Source: a virus. Taken from it: 47,569 bases of DNA. Shown one piece after another: positions 17,701 through 26,679 of this stretch (its first letter is position 1; every line of letters starts with the position of its first letter). The stretch spans positions 1 through 47,569 of IMG/VR virus record IMGVR_UViG_3300008267_001650, one strand, 5' to 3'. The notes under the pieces are model-generated. The model was not told the origin of the DNA, searched no databases, and saw nothing but the letters and a program-made list of their open reading frames with translations. A program made the translations under genes and the position numbers.

Positions 17701-20700
17701 ATTAGGTTTCCCTGTACGAATCTCATCAATCGATAACGTAGGAGATATTAGTTTTGATGTCTCGCTTAACGTAGATACCTTCGATTATGTTTCATTGGGT
17801 AATCCTATTACTCAGAAGGTAAATACCGGATACGTATATAACTTTAACACCAGAGTCGATTACACTAGATTATTGGGCTGGGAAACTACTGTAGCGCCAT
17901 CAACTCAGTATCAGGTATTTGACTTCCCTTACAATCAATTCTCACAACCTTCGCAATTTACTTGCGATATCGCAATGTCACCTGAATTAGCTGACGGTGA
18001 ATTGGGCTGGCCTAGAATTCAAGTTTATTTTAATAATGAATATCAATCGCCTGAAAACTATTCAGTTAGTGTTGGTGCTAATCAAACTGTTGTAACTATA
18101 TTGACAACTCCTGATAATCCAAATGATACAGTAGTCCAAGTGTTACTATTGAGCGATCAAGTAAGCCCAACAGCGTACTACACTATTCCGATTAACTTGT
18201 CAAACAATCCGTTTAACGGTGACGTAACTACAGTTAACGTGGGTGATGTCCGTCAGCAGTATCGTGACATTTTCATTAATGCCCCATCTACTTCAGGCGA
18301 AATCTTCGGACCAAATAACTATCGTGACTTAGGTAACCTTAATGTATACGGTACTAAAATTATTCAGAACAGCGCAAGTCTTGTTTTGCCAGGAACATTC
18401 CTGCGCAAGAAAGAACACGACCTATACAACTCATTGCTATTCAACAGCCGCGAGTACATCAAGTACAAGCAGTTAATTGTTGATACCGTACAGAACACAG
18501 ACTATGTGCAGAGATACACGCCTAGTGAAATCTTAGATGACGCACTTGACCAAATCACTGATGCTAAGAGTCAACTCAATGCATTCTTTTGGTCAGACAT
18601 GTTACCCAACAAGTCACCATATAGATCAAATACATACACCTTTAATAATAGTTTAGATACTAGTATCTATCCATTATCACAAATCTATAACTTTGAAACT
18701 GCAAACTACAATGGTGTATTAGTATATCTTACTAGAACCGAACAGGGAATAACCTTCCAGCAGCAATTACTAAGTGGAGTAGATTATGTTGTCAGCACTG
18801 ACAGCCCCTCACTGACTGTTACTCTTGACTTATTGCCAGGTGATAATATTACTGTTAAAGAATATAATCAAACTTATGGTTCGTATATTCCTAATACTCC
18901 AACCAAACTTGGACTATATCAAGCGTTTGAACCGAGCGTTGTATTAGATAGTAACTATAACACACCTACATATTTCATTAAAGGCCACGACGGCTCCTAT
19001 ACTAAATTGTACGGTGAGTACTTACCTGAACTTAACATTCTTGTAGACTTCAGAGACCAAGCATTGCTTGAGTTTGAAAAGAGAGTATACAATAACCTTA
19101 AGTTAAGCACTGAAGTTCCTATCTACGATTATGAAGTAGTACCTGGTTATTTCAGAGATCCAACTTATAGCTGGGAAGAATTCCTTGAAATGTATTCAAC
19201 TGGTTTCTTGAACTGGGTAGGACAAAATAGACTAGATTATAAAACTCAGTTCTTCAATAAGTTAAATGAGTGGACATACAACTATACTAATTCACAAAAC
19301 AAGCTAGACAGAGCACCTATTCTTCAAGGTTACTGGAGAGGATTGTACGAGTATCTATACGACACAACTACTCCGGAATCGACTCCTTGGGAAATGTTGG
19401 GCTTTGCTAATCAGCCAACTTGGTGGACAGAACGATATGGTCCAGCTCCATACACAAGTGATAACGACATTCTTTGGGGAGACTTAGAAGCAGGTTATGT
19501 TTGGAATAACGGCGATAGCTATATTATTCCTGAACTTGCTCGTCCAGGCTTGTCTGTCATACTTCCGGTAAACAGTGCAGGTGAATTGTTGACTCCTTTC
19601 GTGTCAACAGTAGCTAACTATAACCCAAGTACTTTCCAGAAAGACTGGAAAGTAGGAGACATGGGTCCAGTCGAACTAAGTTATCGTCGAAGCTCATCAT
19701 GGCCTTTTGATGTTATACGTTTGTTCTCACTAACCCGCCCTGCTGAGTTCTTCAACTTAGCGGTCGACCTTGATAATTATAAGTACAACGCAGAATTCAA
19801 TCAGTACCTTGTAAACAATAGACAGCATTTGATTATCAATGATGTTGAAATCTACGGTAATGGTACTGCCAAGACCTCATACATCAACTGGATTGTTGAT
19901 TATGAAAAACAATTAGGTATTGCTGCCACTGAAAACATCACTAGCTTATTAGATTCGCTAGATGTTAGATTGGCATATCGTTTGGCTGGCTTTAGTGACA
20001 AGACGCTTCTCAAGTTCTACGTTGAGAAGGGTTCACCTAACAGCAACAACGCATCACTTTTGATTCCAGACGAGAGTTATCAAGTATTATTATATGATAA
20101 CCAAGCATATGACCAGCTTATGTTTACTGGAGTAATTATTCAGAGAACAGATGCAGGTTGGTCTGTCTACGGTAATAGTCAAACATTTGCGTACTTTACT
20201 ACACTAGAACCTATCTATAATGGAAACAACTACACTATCGAAGTGCCAGGCGCATCGGTTAGAGTAACTAATGATTATGGCTCTAAAGAAGTATTAGTTC
20301 CTTATGGTACTATTTTTTACAGTTACCAAGAACTATCACAGTTCCTACTAAGCTACGCTGCTTATCTACAGAGTAAGGGTATGATATTTGATACTATCAC
20401 TGATGGTAGAGAAGTAAATTGGGTATTAATGGTACAAGAGTTCTTGTACTGGCTACAGATAGGATGGGAAGTAGGAAGTGTTATCACTCTTAACCCATCC
20501 GCTAATGGAATTAAAATTAATAAAGAAAGCACTGTTGTAGAACCACTTACGATCCAGCAGCAAAACTTTATTTTGAACCAAGACTTGTATCCTATTCAAT
20601 TAAACAACCTGAGTGTGTACAGAAAAGATACTGAATTTAATGTTCAGCCGCTCAACACCGGCGACTCATTAAGCTATGGGCAGTTTAATCTAAACAACTT

Positions 20701-22978
20701 TGAACACGCTATCGTATTCAATAACGTTACATTGTTTAACGACATCATTTATAATCTTATCACTGGACTAAAGCAAAACAGAATCAGTGTCAGTGGAACT
20801 AAGACAGCCGACTGGGACGGCACTGTTAATGCTTATGGATTTATTCTTAATCAAGACAACGTTAACGACTGGTCACCTAACATCAAGTATACTAAGGGAC
20901 AAATTGTCAAGTACAAGAACAGATATTATTCTGCATTAAGCTTATTGCAACCTGCACTAGTCTTCGAAGAATTGAACTGGGCACTTGTCGATTACGAAAA
21001 CATTCAAAAGGGCATGTTACCAAACTCAAGTACTCGTGCGTATGAAAGCACATTATACTATAATGTGAACAAGGCAAATATAGAGCAAGATGCTGATTTA
21101 CTCAGCTACTCATTGATCGGCTATCGTCCAAGAGATTATCTAGCACTAGTTGACTTGACTGACATTACCCAAATCAATGTATACAAGAACTTGATTCGCA
21201 ACAAGGGTACTAGAAATGCAACTCTTGCATTCAAGGGTGCTAACTTACCTCAAGGTGGCATCGATTACGATGTGTATGAAAACTGGGCAATTCAGTCTGG
21301 CTCATACGGTGGCACACTAAACGAAAACTTTGTTGAGTTTAAAATCAATCAAACTAGTATGACGGGCAATCCTTCAATTGTCGCATTGACTGAAGGTGTC
21401 TATACCCCAGGCGCAAATCAAGAGATTCCTTTATACAGCTTGTTCAACTACGGTCGTTCAATAACGACACCTAATATTCTAAGTACCACATACCTAACTA
21501 ATCCAAATCCACTCTATCCAAATGCTGGGTACGTAAACTTCAACGATGTTGAGATGGCATCGTATTATTTTGCAGGACTACCTGCAGCGGTTGACGCCAG
21601 TGGTATCCCTGTCCCTATCAATGAATTTTATGTTAGAGATTATATGTGGCTCGCTAACTTCAAAGAGAAGTGGGGAGTGTTCAGTTGGAAATCGATTGGT
21701 CAAGTGCTGCAAGTTGCAGGTAACTTAAATGGTACTGCTACTGTAACCTTTGCTCAACCTCATAATCTAAAAAGACTTGACCCACTATCAATTATTAACT
21801 TTGCAACAAACGTTGACGGTTATTACATTGTCACTGAAGTTCTAGGATTGAATCAGGTAATTATTAATCTGTCTGTAGGTAATGCAACTAACAATGCAAT
21901 TCAAGGTTTCGGCATCGGCTTGTCATTTGTTAATCAAAGAGTTGCAACTCCTGCTGACATTAAATCTATTGATTTACTTGAAGCAGAATTCCAAAAGAAC
22001 ACTGTATGGGTAGACGAAAATAACGACGGTGATTGGGCAGTATATCGCAAGAGCATCAACTATCAAAGCCAAGGTCAGCTAGAAGTAGATAACTCTACCA
22101 CATATGGTACTGCGGTTGCGTACACCCCTGATATGGGTTACTTAGTAAGTGATGCAGGTGCCGGCATTCTATATCGTTATGGTTATGATGATACAAATGG
22201 TACATACTCTGTCGGTGAAACTATCACTGAGGGAACATCATTTGGTACAAAGATTGTTTATGCTAATAACATTTATGTAGTCTCTGAACCAACAAGCGGT
22301 ACCCCAACAGTTTATGTGTACACACTAAACAACAGTATTCTTTCAGATGATATCGTAAGCTATCAAACAATTGTTGCTCCAATGGGAGTAACCAATTGGG
22401 GAACCGAACTAGCAATTAGTGATGACACTAATTGGATTTATATCAGTGACCTAACAAATGGTAAAGTCTATGTTTATCGTAAGCAGAACATTAATTTAAC
22501 TGCTGAATATCTCGTTCAAAATCAAACCTATGTCATTACTAGCGTAGGTGATACTGATTTCGTTGCTGACTTTGGCGCAATTGAAAATTCTGTAGGAATT
22601 ACATTTGTTGCAAATGCTAACGGTGTTATAGGCTCAAGCGGCACCGGTACTGCAATGCAGATTACATACGAACAATCTGCAATCATTGATGGTTCAGTGC
22701 AAGGACTCGTAAGTGCAGATGGATTTGCTAAGTCTACTTCAACTAATCAAAATGGTTCTGTACTCATCGTCGGCGCACCAAACAAGAACTTTAGCTCATT
22801 AATTCTTGACAATGGCGCCGCGTATGTTTATCAACGTACAGTGCAAAATGTTGAAGCACCGAATAACTCAATTCCAAATACTCCCCAGACATTCCAGTTA
22901 GCGTGGACCCCTACAACTGTAGGAACAACTGTGGCAAGCACTACTGCTCCAAACACAATTGAATTAGCAAGTGATTAG
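14747..22978 (+). CDS. giant tail/baseplate structural protein, fragment 1 (gp7 position)
   Basis: First 2743 codons of what reads as a giant gene ending at 35260. It follows gp6 where T4 has gp7. The N-terminus (FLPEIFQTSTNSEFLAATLD, GYVGSKLGYGIN, PTKIRTDYQLDP, LFESQFYSWDSFTDLDKLIN) resembles large baseplate proteins of marine T4-like phages, from memory. Most of the protein is beta-rich. Residues about 2450-2705 hold FG-GAP-like blades (WGTELAISDDTNWIYISD, GSVLIVGAPN). Two copies of the GTTD cassette are inserted at 16934-17080 and 22511-22663. The frame ends at TAG 22976, but similarity goes on in the -1 frame (GNTGIETNQVYYVESISG). The join is about 13 residues shorter than in related repeats, suggesting a deletion of about 40 nt. 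Confidence 0.8.
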   Translation: MARIRTLDFLPEIFQTSTNSEFLAATLDQIVNPPSTIRIQGYVGSKLGYGINATNNYVIEPTKIRTDYQLDPAVVFTKKDEEIAQDFISYPGMIDALNLQGAVTNNNSRLFESQFYSWDSFTDLDKLINYNQYYWLPFGAPAVTVSAATVFASQDYVITDLPNGYSISELGSGGAAVNPTLTLLRGGVYNFAVSQSSQFWIQGEPGVTGYSPAQPNLYTRDVYGVSNNGASQGIVNFAVPNKDAQDEFNFPYNTTVDVISDIPFDQVNGARLQDLTNGIDGVTGLNGLTVMFYNTGVVNETGYVSSYFGETEYDTNLGLVEPVVATVGSCDSSSLTLSDGTTDLFYAVDPNTGVLIFAQPTITFNSPAFGGIVPGQVYYVNNVINSTDFTISETLGGSAVSLTPSTGAMPANINQGLYEEGFYTPVSQNFYQVEYVGDPNDPVLRLNPTGLIPINTKITAIYGQQYVGLGFYKNVAGNITQIPYISAPKDILYYQDGTTANKVGVIRLIESNVTNTLDVETDILGQKNFTSTNGVVFTNGLKVEFDGDVVPASYLTGEYYVEGVGTGIQLLPVESLVVPETFTLDEYNPYDIAPYDIGNYDVNLNVPIDKDYITIARDSISKNAWSRSNRWFHIDVIRATATYNNNPNIVTTLGAYTNKANRPIIEFYPNLKMFNSGSRGKNLVDFFDTRQTDALSVIPGTKAYYPDVETYTAYAATIASTVTSPVAPSTFVVGQTYQINTLGTTDWNVVAGTSGASFVIGQRITCAAAGTGTGTATLLDTNTTITVSEDDITGLFQVGMYVGDTDAILPTNTQITSISGTGTGTLTLAVEWPTPENIAGASNASIVGTDTTVNNYEVFPGSRIIFSEDTTAGTRTKIYVVDISEIVTGEGPVITLSLAEDAEILPDDQVAILRGYNYRGETFYYTGTEYLQAQQKVTVNQAPLFDVFDENGISFGDTDVYNGSSFLGNKLFAYGVSDSTIDDPVLGFPVRISSIDNVGDISFDVSLNVDTFDYVSLGNPITQKVNTGYVYNFNTRVDYTRLLGWETTVAPSTQYQVFDFPYNQFSQPSQFTCDIAMSPELADGELGWPRIQVYFNNEYQSPENYSVSVGANQTVVTILTTPDNPNDTVVQVLLLSDQVSPTAYYTIPINLSNNPFNGDVTTVNVGDVRQQYRDIFINAPSTSGEIFGPNNYRDLGNLNVYGTKIIQNSASLVLPGTFLRKKEHDLYNSLLFNSREYIKYKQLIVDTVQNTDYVQRYTPSEILDDALDQITDAKSQLNAFFWSDMLPNKSPYRSNTYTFNNSLDTSIYPLSQIYNFETANYNGVLVYLTRTEQGITFQQQLLSGVDYVVSTDSPSLTVTLDLLPGDNITVKEYNQTYGSYIPNTPTKLGLYQAFEPSVVLDSNYNTPTYFIKGHDGSYTKLYGEYLPELNILVDFRDQALLEFEKRVYNNLKLSTEVPIYDYEVVPGYFRDPTYSWEEFLEMYSTGFLNWVGQNRLDYKTQFFNKLNEWTYNYTNSQNKLDRAPILQGYWRGLYEYLYDTTTPESTPWEMLGFANQPTWWTERYGPAPYTSDNDILWGDLEAGYVWNNGDSYIIPELARPGLSVILPVNSAGELLTPFVSTVANYNPSTFQKDWKVGDMGPVELSYRRSSSWPFDVIRLFSLTRPAEFFNLAVDLDNYKYNAEFNQYLVNNRQHLIINDVEIYGNGTAKTSYINWIVDYEKQLGIAATENITSLLDSLDVRLAYRLAGFSDKTLLKFYVEKGSPNSNNASLLIPDESYQVLLYDNQAYDQLMFTGVIIQRTDAGWSVYGNSQTFAYFTTLEPIYNGNNYTIEVPGASVRVTNDYGSKEVLVPYGTIFYSYQELSQFLLSYAAYLQSKGMIFDTITDGREVNWVLMVQEFLYWLQIGWEVGSVITLNPSANGIKINKESTVVEPLTIQQQNFILNQDLYPIQLNNLSVYRKDTEFNVQPLNTGDSLSYGQFNLNNFEHAIVFNNVTLFNDIIYNLITGLKQNRISVSGTKTADWDGTVNAYGFILNQDNVNDWSPNIKYTKGQIVKYKNRYYSALSLLQPALVFEELNWALVDYENIQKGMLPNSSTRAYESTLYYNVNKANIEQDADLLSYSLIGYRPRDYLALVDLTDITQINVYKNLIRNKGTRNATLAFKGANLPQGGIDYDVYENWAIQSGSYGGTLNENFVEFKINQTSMTGNPSIVALTEGVYTPGANQEIPLYSLFNYGRSITTPNILSTTYLTNPNPLYPNAGYVNFNDVEMASYYFAGLPAAVDASGIPVPINEFYVRDYMWLANFKEKWGVFSWKSIGQVLQVAGNLNGTATVTFAQPHNLKRLDPLSIINFATNVDGYYIVTEVLGLNQVIINLSVGNATNNAIQGFGIGLSFVNQRVATPADIKSIDLLEAEFQKNTVWVDENNDGDWAVYRKSINYQSQGQLEVDNSTTYGTAVAYTPDMGYLVSDAGAGILYRYGYDDTNGTYSVGETITEGTSFGTKIVYANNIYVVSEPTSGTPTVYVYTLNNSILSDDIVSYQTIVAPMGVTNWGTELAISDDTNWIYISDLTNGKVYVYRKQNINLTAEYLVQNQTYVITSVGDTDFVADFGAIENSVGITFVANANGVIGSSGTGTAMQITYEQSAIIDGSVQGLVSADGFAKSTSTNQNGSVLIVGAPNKNFSSLILDNGAAYVYQRTVQNVEAPNNSIPNTPQTFQLAWTPTTVGTTVASTTAPNTIELASD
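16934..17080 (+). repeat. GTTD cassette copy 1 (W type, 49 residues)
   Basis: In-frame unit beginning TFVVGQTYQINTLGTTDWN and ending GTGTGTATL. It has the pattern of all copies: a strand with Y-x-I, the hallmark L-G-T-T-D-W, a variable loop, a second strand, and a Gly-Thr-rich end. It lies between two stretches that show no other relation to the cassette. Confidence 0.8.
22511..22663 (+). repeat. GTTD cassette copy 2 (divergent, 51 residues)
   Basis: Begins LVQNQTYVITSVGDTDF and ends SGTGTAMQI. It interrupts an FG-GAP-like blade: the flanks read LTAEY before and TYEQSAIIDG after, and join to a plausible blade if the cassette is removed. It is the most diverged copy, with a longer loop before the Gly-Thr end. 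Confidence 0.7.
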
Positions 22979-23004
22979 GTAATACTGGAATTGAAACCAA
23001 CCAA

Positions 23005-26000
23005 GTGTATTACGTAGAGTCAATTTCTGGCACTGATATTACCATCAAAACAACTCGTTCTACTACAACAGAAGTTGAAGTAGATACCGTTGGCACAATT
23101 ACTGGTGTAACTGCTACAGTGCAAACTACACCTCTTTATGTAAATGTTAACGGTACATTAGTAGACGATATCAACTACGCAAGTGTTGGAAGTTTATTCT
23201 ATTATACAGGAACATTGCAAGCAGGCGACATTGTAAACATTAGTGACAATCAGTTCAACATGCTTCAAACATTGAACAATGATTATGTCAATAGAACTAA
23301 CATTCAGTTTGGTTATGACTTAGATGTTAACAAGCAAGGTTCAGATATTCTTGTAGGTTCACCATTTGAGATTGATGACAAGAATCGTGAGGGCGCGGTT
23401 TACAGATTTACTAACGGTGGCGCAAGACATGGCATCGTAATTGGTACAAGTGATGTTAATGTTGTGGGCAATCGCAATCTATTAATCAATGGATTCTTAG
23501 TACCACTTACACCAGGTGATGCAGACCATATCGCAGCTACTATCAATACTAATAACATCTCTAATGTTCAAGCAGCAGCAACCAATGGTAAATTAGTCAT
23601 CCAAGTTATCAACAATGACATTACAGTATTGAATGAGAAATTAGTAATTACTGCTTTTGATGGCAGCACACTTAATGAGCTTGGCTTACAAATCTTTACT
23701 AAAACTCAAATCATTACTTGCCCACATGAACAAGGACCAACTCAGTTTGGTTCAGCAATCAAGCTCAATGATTCTGGTTCAGTTGTTATCAGCGCACCAG
23801 TAGGCACTCGTTATGAAGGTACTACTTTCGACTTTACTGATGACGAACAACTTGATAATGATACAGTGTTTGATAATAACGCAACACGATTTGTAGAAAG
23901 TTATCCGAACGCAGGTGCAGTGTATATGTTTGACTTCTTGAGTCAAAACAACGAGAGCTTATTGAATCCAGGCTCGTATGTGTATGCACAGCCTGTCAAC
24001 AGCAATGATATAGATTATGGATTTAACCCAGAGTATGGCTACTCATTAGATTTTAACGAGAATGTTATAATGGTAGGGTCACCTAATTATCAACCTGCTC
24101 TAATAGGTGGACAAGTTATTGTCAACAAAAATAATACTGGGGTCAATGACTGGGCAGTGTATCGCCAAAGTTCACCTATTGTTGATATTGAGAAAATTCA
24201 AAACACTCAACTCTTTAGCGCCGAAACAAATAACACATTAGTAAATCTCGATTACATGGATCCATTGCAGGGCAAGTTGCTCGGTGCGGTTCGTCAAGAT
24301 ATTGACTATGTTTCTAGTGTCGATCCGGCGAAGTACAACAGCGATCTTGCTCCTATCACCGGACAAGTTTGGGGCGCACAGCATGTGGGCGAAATTTGGT
24401 TCAGCACAGGCAACGTAAGATTCTTAAACTATCATCAGAATGATCCTGTATACAATGCAAAGTACTGGGGTACATTATTCCCGGGTTCGGATGTAGCAGT
24501 ATACACTTGGGTAGCAAGTAATGTTCCACCTAACAATTATCAGGGAACTGGTTCACCATTAGATGTTAACTTGTTCTCAGTAAGCAGTACTCTAAATGCT
24601 TCAGGCATTGCTGTTCCTATCTATTATTTCTGGGTTAGAAACAGCAACATTATTGCACAACAGTTAGGCAAGCGTTTATCTGATACAATCATTGCATCAT
24701 ACATTGCTAATCCAAGGGCTAGTGGGGTTGCGTTTATGGCTCCTATATTGCCAAATGCTTTTGCACTTTATAACTGCTCACCGTATATCAATGCTAACGA
24801 TAGTGTATTCCATGTAGGATTCGCTAACGGTACAAACGACGATGCAGCGCATAACGAATTCACCCTGGTTCGTGAAAACTACCCAGACGACTTCTTACCG
24901 GGTTTACCATCTAGGGTCATAAAGACTTCTACCACTACTACTAACCTAACACAAAGCTTAAGCAAAACTTCAGAGCCATATGGCTTATATGACAGAATGC
25001 TTGACTCACTTAGTGGATGTGATGAGACAGGACAAGTCGTTCCTAACCCATTCTTACCTAAGGCAGTGCAAAGCGGTATTCTAGCAAGACCAAGACAGAG
25101 CTTCTTCTATAATAGATTTAAAGCATTGAACAATTATTTGGTGTATGCTAACTCAGTATTAGCACAAGTTCCTGTCGCTGAAACAAGACCAGACGCTACA
25201 TTCTTATTTGCTTCAGGTGAATTTTATAATACTCCTGACTATTGGGAGTTCATTAACTGGTGGGCACCGGGTTACAATGATAATACTAAATCAGTATTAG
25301 TAGTTCCGATTTATGCTGACCTTGCTGCACTAACAGTACCAACCGGAACAATCGTTAAGGTTGAACAAAACGGCGTTGGTAAGTTTGAAATATATATTAA
25401 CACTAGCGAAGTATTAAACACTTGGACACGAATCGGTTTAGAAAACGGAACAATCCGCTTTAAGTCAAGTCTATGGGATTATCCGGCTGCTAAGCTAGGC
25501 TTTGGTGGCGATTTCTATGACACCACTGTCTACGATCTTTACCCAAGTGAAGAAACTCGCTACATCATCCGTGCGCTAAACGAACAGATTTATATTGATG
25601 AACTATCGTTATTCAGAAATAAGAGCTTGATTCTATTATTCGAATACATCCAAAGCGAAACTACTGAATCTCAGAACTTCTTGCCTTGGCTCAACAAGAC
25701 TTCGCTTATTGACGTATCGCATACTATTCGTGAATTATTGCCTATTGAAAATCTTAAGACTGATAATCAGGCATTCTTAGAAGGGTACATCAACGAAGTC
25801 AAGCCTTATCACGTTGTCATTAAGGACTTCTTGTTTAATGACAATGAATACGAATATAGCCTAGATAGTACTATTTGGGAAGATGGTAATTACTCTCAGT
25901 GGTTTGCTAATAGAGGGGTATCTCTAGTTGGAGAGCCGGGATATCAAATCACTACTCTTACATCATATGTTACTACTGGCTCAAATTACCTGTTAGTTGA

Positions 26001-26679
26001 CAACGTGAACGGTTTCCCAATCAACGGTGTAATTACTATTGGTACAGAAGAAATTGCATATTCATTCGTAGATAGAGCGTTGAATCTTGTGGGCGGCTTA
26101 TTGCGTGGTGTTAACGGAACACCAATCTCTGAGCATATTCCCGGAGAACTGATTTATATTGATCTTCCTGCTGTCTTGCTATTAAACGGCGGCAGAGGCT
26201 ATCTCGAACCCCCTAAGATTACTGCATATATCGACACTGCAATTTATCCTGAACCTACAGTTCCTGCTCAATTAGAAGCAGTCATGAATTTGGATAGTGT
26301 GCTACAGATTAATGTCATCAATCCAGGTCAAGGGTATGCAGTTCTACCGCAAATCATCATTGACCCTGCTTACACCGTGTCGTTCAATAATACTAACGTA
26401 AACAATCTGTTGCACACGATTAACATATATGCTCCTAACTTAAGAACAGGAGATATCGTACGGTATGCACAAGCCCCTACCGGAGAAACGATTAATAAAT
26501 TATCTGATGGTCAATGGTATTATGTAGGTATTCTAGAAAATGATCCAGTCTCGGTAATTGCACTGTATACTAACTATGCAGATGCTCTACAAGATCATGA
26601 CAGAATTGCTATCACAGCAGATGGTGTTAGTGTTGGAATGACACTTAATGCAGGTGCTAAGGCTTCACTTTGCAGGTAG
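23005..26679 (+). CDS. giant tail structural protein, fragment 2 (frame-broken continuation)
   Basis: Continuation of the gene from 14747 in the -1 frame; the GTG at 23005 has no convincing ribosome site and is probably not a true start. It opens with a YYV-type repeat end, then FG-GAP-like beta-propeller blades (FGYDLDVNKQGSDILVGSPF, FGSAIKLNDSGSVVISAPVG, YGYSLDFNENVIMVGSPN) between 23300 and 24120. A conserved-looking region follows at 24385-25870 with VGEIWFSTGNVRFLNYHQND and GYINEVKPYHVVIKDFLFND. The end reads NAGAKA then SLCR and stop at 26679, while the +1 frame goes on with LHFAGSYFNSESV at about 26670. Seen: the frame change. Inferred: one protein. Confidence 0.75.
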   Translation: MYYVESISGTDITIKTTRSTTTEVEVDTVGTITGVTATVQTTPLYVNVNGTLVDDINYASVGSLFYYTGTLQAGDIVNISDNQFNMLQTLNNDYVNRTNIQFGYDLDVNKQGSDILVGSPFEIDDKNREGAVYRFTNGGARHGIVIGTSDVNVVGNRNLLINGFLVPLTPGDADHIAATINTNNISNVQAAATNGKLVIQVINNDITVLNEKLVITAFDGSTLNELGLQIFTKTQIITCPHEQGPTQFGSAIKLNDSGSVVISAPVGTRYEGTTFDFTDDEQLDNDTVFDNNATRFVESYPNAGAVYMFDFLSQNNESLLNPGSYVYAQPVNSNDIDYGFNPEYGYSLDFNENVIMVGSPNYQPALIGGQVIVNKNNTGVNDWAVYRQSSPIVDIEKIQNTQLFSAETNNTLVNLDYMDPLQGKLLGAVRQDIDYVSSVDPAKYNSDLAPITGQVWGAQHVGEIWFSTGNVRFLNYHQNDPVYNAKYWGTLFPGSDVAVYTWVASNVPPNNYQGTGSPLDVNLFSVSSTLNASGIAVPIYYFWVRNSNIIAQQLGKRLSDTIIASYIANPRASGVAFMAPILPNAFALYNCSPYINANDSVFHVGFANGTNDDAAHNEFTLVRENYPDDFLPGLPSRVIKTSTTTTNLTQSLSKTSEPYGLYDRMLDSLSGCDETGQVVPNPFLPKAVQSGILARPRQSFFYNRFKALNNYLVYANSVLAQVPVAETRPDATFLFASGEFYNTPDYWEFINWWAPGYNDNTKSVLVVPIYADLAALTVPTGTIVKVEQNGVGKFEIYINTSEVLNTWTRIGLENGTIRFKSSLWDYPAAKLGFGGDFYDTTVYDLYPSEETRYIIRALNEQIYIDELSLFRNKSLILLFEYIQSETTESQNFLPWLNKTSLIDVSHTIRELLPIENLKTDNQAFLEGYINEVKPYHVVIKDFLFNDNEYEYSLDSTIWEDGNYSQWFANRGVSLVGEPGYQITTLTSYVTTGSNYLLVDNVNGFPINGVITIGTEEIAYSFVDRALNLVGGLLRGVNGTPISEHIPGELIYIDLPAVLLLNGGRGYLEPPKITAYIDTAIYPEPTVPAQLEAVMNLDSVLQINVINPGQGYAVLPQIIIDPAYTVSFNNTNVNNLLHTINIYAPNLRTGDIVRYAQAPTGETINKLSDGQWYYVGILENDPVSVIALYTNYADALQDHDRIAITADGVSVGMTLNAGAKASLCR

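Noticed and set aside
22976-23010. Programmed -1 ribosomal frameshift
   Set aside because: No X-XXY-YYZ slippery heptamer or following stem is visible at GTGATTAGG, and the missing repeat segment fits a deletion better.
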